IMG/VR virus record: IMGVR_UViG_3300038548_000086
Location: 1-20,992 of that record
DNA: 20,992 nucleotides
Direction: 5' to 3' (one strand)
Source: a virus
The notes under the pieces are model-generated. The model did not search any database, was not told the origin of the DNA, and was given only the letters and a program-made list of their open reading frames with translations. A program made the position numbers and the translations under genes. This document shows positions 13,567 to 20,992 of this stretch, piece by piece; the first letter of the stretch is position 1; every line of letters starts with the position of its first letter.

Positions 13567-16500
13567 TGGAGGAGCTTCACCCTACACGTGCGCTGATGGA
13601 GGACTCTGAGTTCCGAGACCTGGACGAAGAGTCCCAGGTCAAGCACTTGATGTCCGTAGATCAGGACTTCCGGGATGCGTTCGAGAGCGACCCGGAGGAG
13701 ACGATGCGTTCGCTCCGGGACATGGTGGGTCGGAAGCAGTACAAGGGCAGTGCGACAGGCGAAGCGATCCGCGGCTTCGGTAGAGGGCTGGGTGCTGCGG
13801 GGTTGGACACGCTCCAGCTCCCTTTCGAGACCGCGGAGTTCCTGTCCTCGCTGGCGGGTGGCGAATACCGGAGCGACATCAACCAAGCACTGGAAGAGTT
13901 CGAGCAGGAGCACTGGGCGCGTCCTGAAGAGGGGCCTGGTCAGATCGCGTACGACGCTGGCTGGGGCATGGGCACCGCTGCGTCGTTCTTCGCGGGCGGT
14001 CTCGGTGCAGCCAAGGTCCCCGGCATGATCGGGAAGGCTGGGAAATTCCTGACCAGCACGGCAGGACCGATGCGCTCGAAGGGTCTCGGGCTCGCAGCCG
14101 AGATGACTGGCGGTGCGACAGGGAACGTCGCGGCTGAACAGACAGCCAAGGTGACAGACAACATGTGGCTCATCGGTGGTGCTGCCGTCCTGGCTGGTGT
14201 CGCAGGCGGTGGCGCGATGATGGGAGCCATCAACAAGACCACGAAGCGCAGGATGCAAAGGGCGGCGGAAGGGATGCAGCCTCTTGACTCGGGTGAGTCG
14301 AGTTCCCTCCCGCCGCCCCAGGTGGGCGAAGAAGTTGCCACACCTGTTGGCGTCGGCGTAGTGCGCAAGGTCAAGGGGGACGACATCCACGTCGCCCAGC
14401 GCGACGGGCGGGAGCTGACGTACTCCATGGAGACCTGGAACGGCACCACGGTGCGTACCAAGGCGCAGCAGGCTGCCCAGGATGCGATGGACAACATCAA
14501 CGCCGAGGAGCTGGCGGAGCTGCGGAAGGCACACGGCTACGCGCCGGAGAGCCTGACTGCCATGTGGGAGGGCGAGAGCCAGACGATCCTTGAGCTGATG
14601 CACGAGGGCACGAAGAAGACCCTCGATGCTGGGCTCTACAAGCGCATCGCTCGCATCGGTGCGGAGATCATGAAGAAGGCTGGGATCAAGTACGACAAGC
14701 GGCAGGGCTTGATGGATCAGATGTTCAACGTCATCGACGCCAAGCTGATCCCCGAGGCTGAGATGAACGCCATCGCCAAGGCGACAGGCGGGCTCGCGAT
14801 CTCCGACGTGCGGTCGGTGTGGCGGCTCGTCGGGCGTGAGAGTGGCCGTCGGTTGGAGGTGCTCAAGGACATCTCGAACGGGTTCAAGAAGGCTGGCATG
14901 ATCCTCACCGACGATCAGCTCAAGGGGCTGGGTGCGGCTGCGAACGAGAACGGCATCGGCATGTGGCGTCGGCTTGAGAACGTGCGACGTGGGATGCTCG
15001 TCACCCAGGTCGCTACTGCTGCTCGTAACTTCGAGACGCAGATGGTTAACCTGACGCTGCACGGGCTGGCCGATGTCGTGGACAAGGCGATTGACATCGT
15101 GATCCCCAGTGTGAAGGGTTCACACGAAGCCATCAAGCCGTTCAAGGCTGCGCTGCGAGTCTTCATGTCACACGGTGACGACCGAGCGCGCACCAACGCG
15201 ATCGAGGAGTTCTTCGCGAAGAACGAAGACCCGATCATGCACAAGTTGTTCCGCCACTTCTCATCGGACTTGGAGGACATACCGTCCGGTGTCTTCACAC
15301 GCGACGCGATCGGCAACCTGGAGAAGGCGTCGCACCTGCTCAACAGCGTCAACCGCTTCCAGGAGTACACGATCCGCAGGGCTGTGTTCACCGATGAGCT
15401 GGAGCGTGTACTCCATCGCAAGGGCATGAACCTCGACGACTTGATCGAGAAGGGTGATCTGAAGAAGTTGGCCCGTGTGGATGTTGAGCACGCGATCCAG
15501 CGTGCGCTTGATGTGACGTGGGGTAAGGACTACGCGGGTGGCACGTTCGCTGGAAACTTCATCAAGTTCATGAACTCGGACACGCATACTCCATTCCAGC
15601 TCACGCAGCTTCTCCCGTTCCCACGCTTCATGGCGAACGCTTTCGAGTGGCAGTTCCGTCACTCCCCGCTCGGTGTCACCCGGTACATGAGCCCGAAGCA
15701 GCGGCAAGCGTTCCGTGGCGTTGGTGTCGTGGAGTCTGGTGATACCGTGAAGAGCATCGCGAAGAAGATGGGTGTGAGCCGCGAGCGGCTGTTGAAGTTG
15801 AACCCGAAGCTGAAGGTCCAGAAGAAGGGCTCGCAACTGGCCCTGCCGGAGGGCATGGAATACAACCTGGGGTTCAGGGACACACGCGCCCTGTCCGAGA
15901 CCCTGATCGGTACTGGTATCACCTACGGAGCATGGGAGACACGCAGGGCGCAGCCTGACGATGCTCGCTGGTACGAGATCAAGCCACCGGAGATGATGGC
16001 GCAGGCGCTCAATATCGACCCCGATAAGTACATCGACACGCGGGCCTTCAACCCGTTCTCCACCTACCTGTTCGCCATGCACATGGTCAACAAGTCCGGG
16101 ATCCTGACGGGCGAGGAGAGCACGGTCGGTTCGGTCACGGTGCGAGACATCATCCAGGGTGTAGCCGGTGCCAACATGCGCGCTGGTGCTGGCTTGTACC
16201 TCGTTGACCAAGCGATCCAGAAGTTTGTTGACACGTTCGAGGGCATGAATATCGACGAGTCTACGCTGGCCGAAGCAGCCCTCACGCCTGCGGCCGAGTT
16301 CTTCGGTGAAGCGTGGGCGGGGATGCTGGTCCCGTTCTCCACGGTCAAGGATCTCGTGGCACAGTTCGATGAGGGGGAGCGTCGCCTTCGTGACGAGCGT
16401 GACGAGCTTCCTGGTATCGGGCCGATAAAGCGTCGCCTGCCGTACGCAGCAGACGATCAGCCCGAGCTGCGTTCTCCACTGCGAGCAGGTCCCATCATCC

Positions 16501-16934
16501 GGGAGGACCCGTTGCTTCGGCAACTGTTCGGTTTGACCAGGAAGTCCGCGAAGAATCTCGCCGAAAGCGAGGCAGATAAGTTCGGGTTCACTCGCTCCGA
16601 TCTACTGCCGTCGTCCGGTGACGAGTCATACGATGCGGAGATGGCTGCCCGCATGGGTCCGATGGTTGAGAGCAACTTGCTCCCGTACTTGAGGAGCGAG
16701 CGATACCAGAACTCCACTTCCGCCGAGCAAGCTGAACTTTACAAAGCGCGCATCAGGGAGATACAGAAGGCTGCGAGGGTACAGACTGGGATGCGGCAGC
16801 CTTCGGCCAGGTCGAAGCTGGAAGAGCGTCGCAAGGGCAGGCGAGCGCGGAGCGTGTTGAAGGAGCGCAACCAGTCGCTGAAGGAGCGCAAGAACCGACT
16901 GGAAGGGCAGCGTCTAGGGGGCGACAGTGGCTGA
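13566..16934 (+). CDS. Large internal virion (DNA ejection) protein with LysM-like segment
   Basis: 1122 residues, the largest gene, starting on the previous stop (TGATG). N-terminal ~100 residues are charged helix. Two small-residue hydrophobic stretches follow (about 134-158 and 199-223, e.g. MWLIGGAAVLAGVAGGGAMM), possible membrane-active helices. Residues ~255-297 look like a small SH3/KOW-like beta barrel (VGVGVVRKVKGDDIHVAQRD). The long helical body includes FPRFMANAFEWQFRHSPLG near 690, and the end has the DPLLRQLFGL and basic coiled-coil segments common in large phage internal proteins. Residues ~720-761 match LysM: SGDTVKSIAKKMGVSRERLL, then LNPKL and a closing LALPEG. LysM binds N-acetylglucosamine polymers such as peptidoglycan. 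No lytic transglycosylase motif is evident. The likely role is crossing the cell envelope during ejection. Confidence 0.85.
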   Translation: MEELHPTRALMEDSEFRDLDEESQVKHLMSVDQDFRDAFESDPEETMRSLRDMVGRKQYKGSATGEAIRGFGRGLGAAGLDTLQLPFETAEFLSSLAGGEYRSDINQALEEFEQEHWARPEEGPGQIAYDAGWGMGTAASFFAGGLGAAKVPGMIGKAGKFLTSTAGPMRSKGLGLAAEMTGGATGNVAAEQTAKVTDNMWLIGGAAVLAGVAGGGAMMGAINKTTKRRMQRAAEGMQPLDSGESSSLPPPQVGEEVATPVGVGVVRKVKGDDIHVAQRDGRELTYSMETWNGTTVRTKAQQAAQDAMDNINAEELAELRKAHGYAPESLTAMWEGESQTILELMHEGTKKTLDAGLYKRIARIGAEIMKKAGIKYDKRQGLMDQMFNVIDAKLIPEAEMNAIAKATGGLAISDVRSVWRLVGRESGRRLEVLKDISNGFKKAGMILTDDQLKGLGAAANENGIGMWRRLENVRRGMLVTQVATAARNFETQMVNLTLHGLADVVDKAIDIVIPSVKGSHEAIKPFKAALRVFMSHGDDRARTNAIEEFFAKNEDPIMHKLFRHFSSDLEDIPSGVFTRDAIGNLEKASHLLNSVNRFQEYTIRRAVFTDELERVLHRKGMNLDDLIEKGDLKKLARVDVEHAIQRALDVTWGKDYAGGTFAGNFIKFMNSDTHTPFQLTQLLPFPRFMANAFEWQFRHSPLGVTRYMSPKQRQAFRGVGVVESGDTVKSIAKKMGVSRERLLKLNPKLKVQKKGSQLALPEGMEYNLGFRDTRALSETLIGTGITYGAWETRRAQPDDARWYEIKPPEMMAQALNIDPDKYIDTRAFNPFSTYLFAMHMVNKSGILTGEESTVGSVTVRDIIQGVAGANMRAGAGLYLVDQAIQKFVDTFEGMNIDESTLAEAALTPAAEFFGEAWAGMLVPFSTVKDLVAQFDEGERRLRDERDELPGIGPIKRRLPYAADDQPELRSPLRAGPIIREDPLLRQLFGLTRKSAKNLAESEADKFGFTRSDLLPSSGDESYDAEMAARMGPMVESNLLPYLRSERYQNSTSAEQAELYKARIREIQKAARVQTGMRQPSARSKLEERRKGRRARSVLKERNQSLKERKNRLEGQRLGGDSG
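15723..15848 (+). other. LysM-like segment inside the ejection protein
   Basis: Encodes about residues 720-761 of the 1122-residue protein. Hallmarks seen: the SGDTV start, IAKKMGVS helix 1, the LLKLNPKL helix 2 with conserved Asn-Pro, and the final LALP strand. Length and spacing fit a single LysM repeat. Assignment is by eye. Confidence 0.75.
16916..16921 (+). promoter_or_regulatory. Shine-Dalgarno for GTG start at 16927
   Basis: AGGGGG five bases upstream of GTG 16927, inside the end of the ejection-protein gene. It supports a GTG start and an 8-nt overlap. Confidence 0.6.
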
Positions 16935-19149
16935 GCTGAAGGACTACGACATCGACTCGTCTGCGAACATCGACTCGCCTCCCGATGGCTGGCCGGAGAA
17001 CATGTCCCGCAGCCTCGTGAACAACACGGGCCGCGATATGATGGGTGCGATCAAGCGGGACTGGGAGGGCTCAGCAACAGGCGGCGGTACGTGGCGCAAC
17101 ATCTCCCAGGACTACGACATCCAGTTCGTGGACGTGAGCAATTTCAAGATCCTGCTCGTGGATCAGACCGCGCTGTATCCGGTGGGTCGGAAGATCAAGC
17201 TGGACCAGACCACGGACGCGTGGTGCTTCGTGTCTGCGGTGTCCATGTCAGGCTCCGACACGCTCATCACGGTGGATGACTTCGACGCGACCGGGCACGA
17301 TGAAGTGGACTCGGGCGTTACGGATACGGAACCGTCGGCCACGGTCTTCATCTTCAATGCCTTCGGTGGTGTGGCAGAGCATGGCATCGGCAAGGCTGCG
17401 TTCGAGAATGCCATCGGCGGGGAGTTCGAGGTCCCTACTGCTCTCACCAGCACTGCGTTGCAGCTTGCGATCGACAACGCTGCTAGCAACGGGAACATCG
17501 TGCTGATGGAGGAGGGCGTCTACGACATCACGGACACCATCACAGTCCCGTCAGGCATCCAGATTTGGGGACGCGGGTTCCCCAACACCATCCTCCGAGC
17601 GGACGCTGGCGACCTCGCCGATGACGTGATGCGTTTCGATTCGAGTGCGGACAACATTGAACTGAAGGGCTTCCGCATCGACGGTGAGGCTTCAACCCAG
17701 ACCGCAGGCAACGGTATCAATGGCAGCGCAGCCGGTGCTCATTCCCGCATCTTCATACGCGATGTTGAATTAGTTGACATCTGGGGGACGGGCATCCTGT
17801 TCGATGGCTCTGCGAACACCTCTCAGGTATGGATGGAGAACCTGAAGTTCTTCGCGTGCGGTGACGAGTTCATCAAGATGAACGACCCTGATGGTTTGGC
17901 AGGCTCCATCTTCCTCTCCAACATCGTCGGCGTGAACCCTGGCACGGGAGGCAACGCCACTACCACTGCCAACGGCATCGAGATCGAGGGTCGGCACACC
18001 GCGGAGGGCATCGAGATCCACTTGAACGTGGACGCCGCCAACACGGGTGCCGGATACGTGATGGTGGCGCTGGATTCAGGTGGTACTGGCATCGGGGCCT
18101 ACCATTCCACGCTAACAAACTTCTCGATCACGGGTGACTTCGGTGCGACGAGCATCGTCGGGCTCAAGGTTGGTGGCACTCATAATGCAATCTCGAACGG
18201 AGCGATCGAGGTGCGTGGCCCATCGGCGAAACCCCTGGTTGTGGACGCCGAGACCAGCGGTGCTTTTGTCACGAGTGATATTGCCTTCTCGAATGTGATC
18301 TTCCAAAACGGTCTCAGCAACACGGTCTCGTCAGACTCCGAGCGGATCCTGTTCAACGGCTGCTACTTCGAGGACCAGTCCGCGCAGGGTCTTCAGCTCG
18401 ATAGCCTCGATACTGTCATCACCGGCTGTTACTTCAAGACTCAGGCGATTGGAATACAAGCTGCTGGCGGCTCAAGAGATCTTGTTATCAGCGGTTGCGT
18501 CATCCAGGACTGCTCCAACGACGGCATCTCCCTCAGCTCAGGCTCCTCTGGCACCATCATTCACGGGAACACCTTCCGTGACATCACAGACGATGGGATC
18601 GTTATCGCTAATGGCGCGACGTACGGTCCTGTCACCCCGAACATCTTCGACAACGTGACCGGGGAGAACCTGAAGATCACAAGCACGTCGTCATACGTTA
18701 CTACCTACGACGGCGCTGACGCTGATGAATCTATCTCCCTTTGTGACACCGACGGTCCCGGCAGCATGGGACCAGAGCGGGATGTCGATGGGATGATTGG
18801 CCGCTCGTTCCCGGTTCCGCCAGACGGCAACACGAAGTACCTTGTGAACTGCACGGTCAATTACGATTCTTTCTCAAGTGGGACTGGGCAAGCCAGATTC
18901 CGGGTTGGCCCTGCTGGTGATCTCACCGATCCCATTGCCGCGACCTCGGTTACGGGACCGGCCGGTGGCCCCACCGTATTCGTTGAGTTCTACCTTACGC
19001 CGAGTGTCGGGGACGTATATACGCTGGGGCTATACCGGGTGAGCGGGTCCGATGACATCTGGGCGCGAAGGGATCATCTTGAAGGCGGAGCGGCTGCGTC
19101 TTTTTCGAGAGCCGAACTTCGCATCCTTCACCTGGGCGGGGGCACCTAG
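16927..19149 (+). CDS. Tailspike with right-handed beta-helix
   Basis: 740-residue receptor-binding protein. Residues ~1-50 hold an attachment segment (DGWPENMSRSLVNNTGRDMM) repeated in the next gene; ~55-150 form a beta-rich domain typical of phage tail appendages (FKILLVDQTALYPVGRKIKL). From ~173 to ~605 there is a parallel beta-helix signature: ALQLAIDNAASNGNIVLMEE, IQIWGRGFPNTIL, then many rungs of the type NIELKGFRIDG, VITGCYFKTQAIGIQAAGG, LVISGCVIQDCSNDGISLSS. This is the pectate-lyase/P22-tailspike architecture, often with polysaccharide-degrading activity; catalytic carboxylates cannot be placed by eye. The last ~130 residues look like a separate beta-sandwich tip (FPVPPDGNTKYLVNCTVNYD). 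The start is GTG with AGGGGG upstream. Confidence 0.9.
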   Translation: MAELKDYDIDSSANIDSPPDGWPENMSRSLVNNTGRDMMGAIKRDWEGSATGGGTWRNISQDYDIQFVDVSNFKILLVDQTALYPVGRKIKLDQTTDAWCFVSAVSMSGSDTLITVDDFDATGHDEVDSGVTDTEPSATVFIFNAFGGVAEHGIGKAAFENAIGGEFEVPTALTSTALQLAIDNAASNGNIVLMEEGVYDITDTITVPSGIQIWGRGFPNTILRADAGDLADDVMRFDSSADNIELKGFRIDGEASTQTAGNGINGSAAGAHSRIFIRDVELVDIWGTGILFDGSANTSQVWMENLKFFACGDEFIKMNDPDGLAGSIFLSNIVGVNPGTGGNATTTANGIEIEGRHTAEGIEIHLNVDAANTGAGYVMVALDSGGTGIGAYHSTLTNFSITGDFGATSIVGLKVGGTHNAISNGAIEVRGPSAKPLVVDAETSGAFVTSDIAFSNVIFQNGLSNTVSSDSERILFNGCYFEDQSAQGLQLDSLDTVITGCYFKTQAIGIQAAGGSRDLVISGCVIQDCSNDGISLSSGSSGTIIHGNTFRDITDDGIVIANGATYGPVTPNIFDNVTGENLKITSTSSYVTTYDGADADESISLCDTDGPGSMGPERDVDGMIGRSFPVPPDGNTKYLVNCTVNYDSFSSGTGQARFRVGPAGDLTDPIAATSVTGPAGGPTVFVEFYLTPSVGDVYTLGLYRVSGSDDIWARRDHLEGGAAASFSRAELRILHLGGGT

Positions 19150-20832
19150 ATGACAGTAGACCAGTGGTCGAGAACCAAGGCTGACAACAGTCAGATCGCA
19201 CGTCAGGGTTGGCCCGAGAACATGAACCGCTCGGCTGTGAACAATCAGGCCCGCGATGGCATGGCTTCGGTGCGCTCCCTGGTCGAGGACGGGGAGTGGG
19301 TCAACCACCTGGACGAGTTCAACAACACCTTCACGCCCAGCGCGAGCGGTGCTCTCGACATCATCATCTCTGACGGCACCGGCAGCAACGCCACCAGCAA
19401 GTTCAGGGTGGGTGATCTGCTGCGCATCACCGGCACAGACGGAGACTCCAGCAACACCCGCTGCATCGCCGAGGTCACCGTCATCGGTAGCTACGGCACT
19501 CCGTCTGGTGCGATCACACTCACCGTCAAGAACCCGCTACTTGCGATGGGCGACACGCCCACGCTGGCGGATACCACGGATCTGCCTGACGCTGGCATCA
19601 CCCTAGTCGAGCACTTCTGGAGCCGCACGACCAAGGAGGCTGCGCTTCACCCGGTCGGCACCACGACGGGGGGGACACCGACGCAGCTTCTCGCGATCGA
19701 CGACCTCGGCAGCACGGATGCGATCGACGAGTTGAATGCGGCGTCTGGTCTCGACGCTGATCTACTCGAAGGTCTTCCCGCCTCGACCTTCGCGCTGGCG
19801 GACTCCGTATCGAGGAACGTCATCATCAACCCGTCGTTCCGAATCTGGCAGCGTGGCACCTCGTTCACGGCAGCAGCGGACGACACCATGACCGCGGACG
19901 GTTGGAAGCTGCTGCGTGACTCCGCAGGCTACAACGTGCAGCGTGTCGCTACTGGTGCGGGTCTGTCAGGTTGGCAGTGGTCCATCAAGCTCACCGCAGC
20001 GGGCAACAACTCGAAGGCTGGCATCTTGCACGTCGTGGAGAACGAGGACACGATTCAGATCGTGCGGAACGGGAGGGCGTCCCTGACGTACTGGGTCATC
20101 CTTCCTGTGGGTGGTGGCATAGATCAGATCCGCGCTGGCATCATCAATAACATCGCCACGAAGGACGCTGGTCTCTCGGATCCCGTTACCGTATGGAACA
20201 ACTCCTCGACGAATCCAACCATACATGGGGACTGGGGTGGCGGCGGCTACGCGAACACGCCTGCCAACGACGAGCACACCGCGAGGGACGACACGTGGAC
20301 GAAGATCACGATCGAGAACGTCGCGATCGGAGCCAGCACGGTGAATCTCGGTGTCTTCCTCTGGATCCAGAGCACGAGCCAGTCAACCAATGACTTCGTT
20401 CACTTCGGTGGTGTCAAGCTGGAGCCTGGGGCAGTCGCGACGACCGACTTCAACCCAGGCTTCGCGGGTGAACTGCAAGCCTGCCAGCGTCGCTTCGTGA
20501 CCACCTATGACTACGGCGTTGCTCCTGGTTCGTCCCCCTCGATCTTTGCGGGGCAGTTGAACCACCCGTCCTCAGAAGCCATCAACTTCGGCGCGAGCCA
20601 GTGTCACTTCGACTTCCGCTTCCCGGTCACGATGCTGAAGATCCCCACGGTCACGGTCTACACCCCGGATGATGGTGCTGAGGGTGTAGCACTGGGTAGT
20701 ACGGACAATGATCTCGATACCGTTGCGGAGAACATCGGTGCCAACGGCTGTACGCTCACGGTCACTGAGAATCCGACAGTGGCACAGGAGATCACAGTCC
20801 ACGCCACAGCCTCCGCTGAACCCACAGCCTGA
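19150..20832 (+). CDS. Second tail fibre / receptor-binding protein
   Basis: 560 residues, starting one base after the tailspike stop, with a GGCGGGGG stretch about 7 nt upstream. Residues ~15-45 (QGWPENMNRSAVNNQARDGM) repeat the tailspike attachment segment, and ~55-160 resemble its second beta domain (FRVGDLLRITGTDG). A short linker LDADLLEGLPASTF near 200 is typical of phage fibres. Residues ~224-440 form a carbohydrate-binding-like jelly roll (NVIINPSFRIWQRGTSF, then MTADGWKLLRD and FVHFGGVKLEPG). The final ~120 residues start with GELQACQRRFVTTY, common at the C-termini of phage fibres. No beta-helix or enzyme motif is visible, so this is probably a non-enzymatic binding fibre acting with the tailspike. 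The stop overlaps the next ATG (TGATG). Confidence 0.88.
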   Translation: MTVDQWSRTKADNSQIARQGWPENMNRSAVNNQARDGMASVRSLVEDGEWVNHLDEFNNTFTPSASGALDIIISDGTGSNATSKFRVGDLLRITGTDGDSSNTRCIAEVTVIGSYGTPSGAITLTVKNPLLAMGDTPTLADTTDLPDAGITLVEHFWSRTTKEAALHPVGTTTGGTPTQLLAIDDLGSTDAIDELNAASGLDADLLEGLPASTFALADSVSRNVIINPSFRIWQRGTSFTAAADDTMTADGWKLLRDSAGYNVQRVATGAGLSGWQWSIKLTAAGNNSKAGILHVVENEDTIQIVRNGRASLTYWVILPVGGGIDQIRAGIINNIATKDAGLSDPVTVWNNSSTNPTIHGDWGGGGYANTPANDEHTARDDTWTKITIENVAIGASTVNLGVFLWIQSTSQSTNDFVHFGGVKLEPGAVATTDFNPGFAGELQACQRRFVTTYDYGVAPGSSPSIFAGQLNHPSSEAINFGASQCHFDFRFPVTMLKIPTVTVYTPDDGAEGVALGSTDNDLDTVAENIGANGCTLTVTENPTVAQEITVHATASAEPTA

Positions 20833-20992
20833 TGCCCCGCTTTCCGGGGGTCATCGACAACTTCACGGTGCCGACGACGCCACCGCTGGAGTTCATTGAC
20901 ATTCGCAACTTGACGGACAGCCCGCGTCGGCGGGTGAAGAACCTTCTCGGCTCTGGGCTTGTCGATGCGTGGGAAGCGGTCGGCCGCCCTGT
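20832..20992 (+). CDS. Start of a further gene, cut by window end
   Basis: ATG 20832 overlaps the fibre stop codon as TGATG, and the frame stays open for all 53 codons to the window edge. The visible N-terminus (PRFPGVIDNFTVPTTPPLEF, then FIDIRNLTDSPRRRVKNLLG) is Pro-rich and then basic. I do not recognise it. Given coupling to the fibre gene it may be another appendage, chaperone or structural protein; the rest of the gene is needed to say. Confidence 0.65.
   Translation, partial: MPRFPGVIDNFTVPTTPPLEFIDIRNLTDSPRRRVKNLLGSGLVDAWEAVGRP

Noticed and set aside
13449-15062. Long minus-strand open frame of more than 500 codons opposite the ejection protein
   Set aside because: It lies antisense to a clearly coding frame, spans a gene boundary, is rich in His/Arg/Leu as mirrored GC-rich codons are, and has no recognisable domain or start signal. 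Similar long antisense frames at 5139-6281 and 15261-16523 were rejected for the same reason.
1-20992. Anti-defence, toxin-antitoxin, CRISPR, transposon or tRNA genes
   Set aside because: No gene-sized space remains outside the structural genes, and no inverted or regular direct repeats or tRNA-like cloverleaf were noticed.

Overview
The window is a densely packed block of the virion-structure genes of a tailed bacteriophage. Every gene I can support lies on the + strand, from the large terminase subunit to the receptor-binding proteins. The DNA is GC-rich, with mostly G/C third codon positions. Only one gap between genes exceeds a few bases (about 6321-6390). I see no tRNA, integrase, transposase, replication or lysis gene and no CRISPR array, so neither host nor lifestyle can be read here. 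A podovirus-like (short-tailed) virion is inferred: the major capsid protein and adaptor resemble the SU10 families, a nozzle-like protein and a large internal-virion-type protein are present, and there is no tube, sheath or classical tape measure.

Layout. 1-1300: large terminase subunit, cut by the window start. 1288-1488: small coiled-coil protein. 1485-3599: portal. 3596-4245: two small unknown proteins. 4252-5322: scaffold-like acidic protein. 5322-6320: SU10-type (DUF5309-like) major capsid protein, followed by a perfect GC-rich hairpin. 6391-7436: three small beta-rich proteins, decoration candidates. 7429-7845: conserved unknown. 7847-8494: adaptor. 8494-10086: nozzle/stabilisation-type protein. 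10083-10860: two small proteins, one resembling an acetyltransferase fold. 10841-16934: four consecutive genes that look like internal virion (DNA ejection) proteins, ending with a 1122-residue protein carrying an embedded LysM-like segment. 16927-20832: a beta-helix tailspike and a second tail fibre that share an N-terminal attachment segment. 20832 onward: start of another gene, cut by the window end.

The genes form a morphogenesis assembly line: packaging motor and portal, scaffold and capsid, capsid decoration, neck and nozzle, ejection proteins, then host recognition. Many junctions are ATGA or TGATG stop/start overlaps, which points to translational coupling along one or a few long transcripts. 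The least ordinary points are the LysM-like segment inside the ejection protein, loss of the usual third acidic residue in the terminase nuclease motif, the Ala/Gly-rich ejection-cassette protein, and the paired receptor-binding proteins. I found no convincing non-virion system hidden among the genes.
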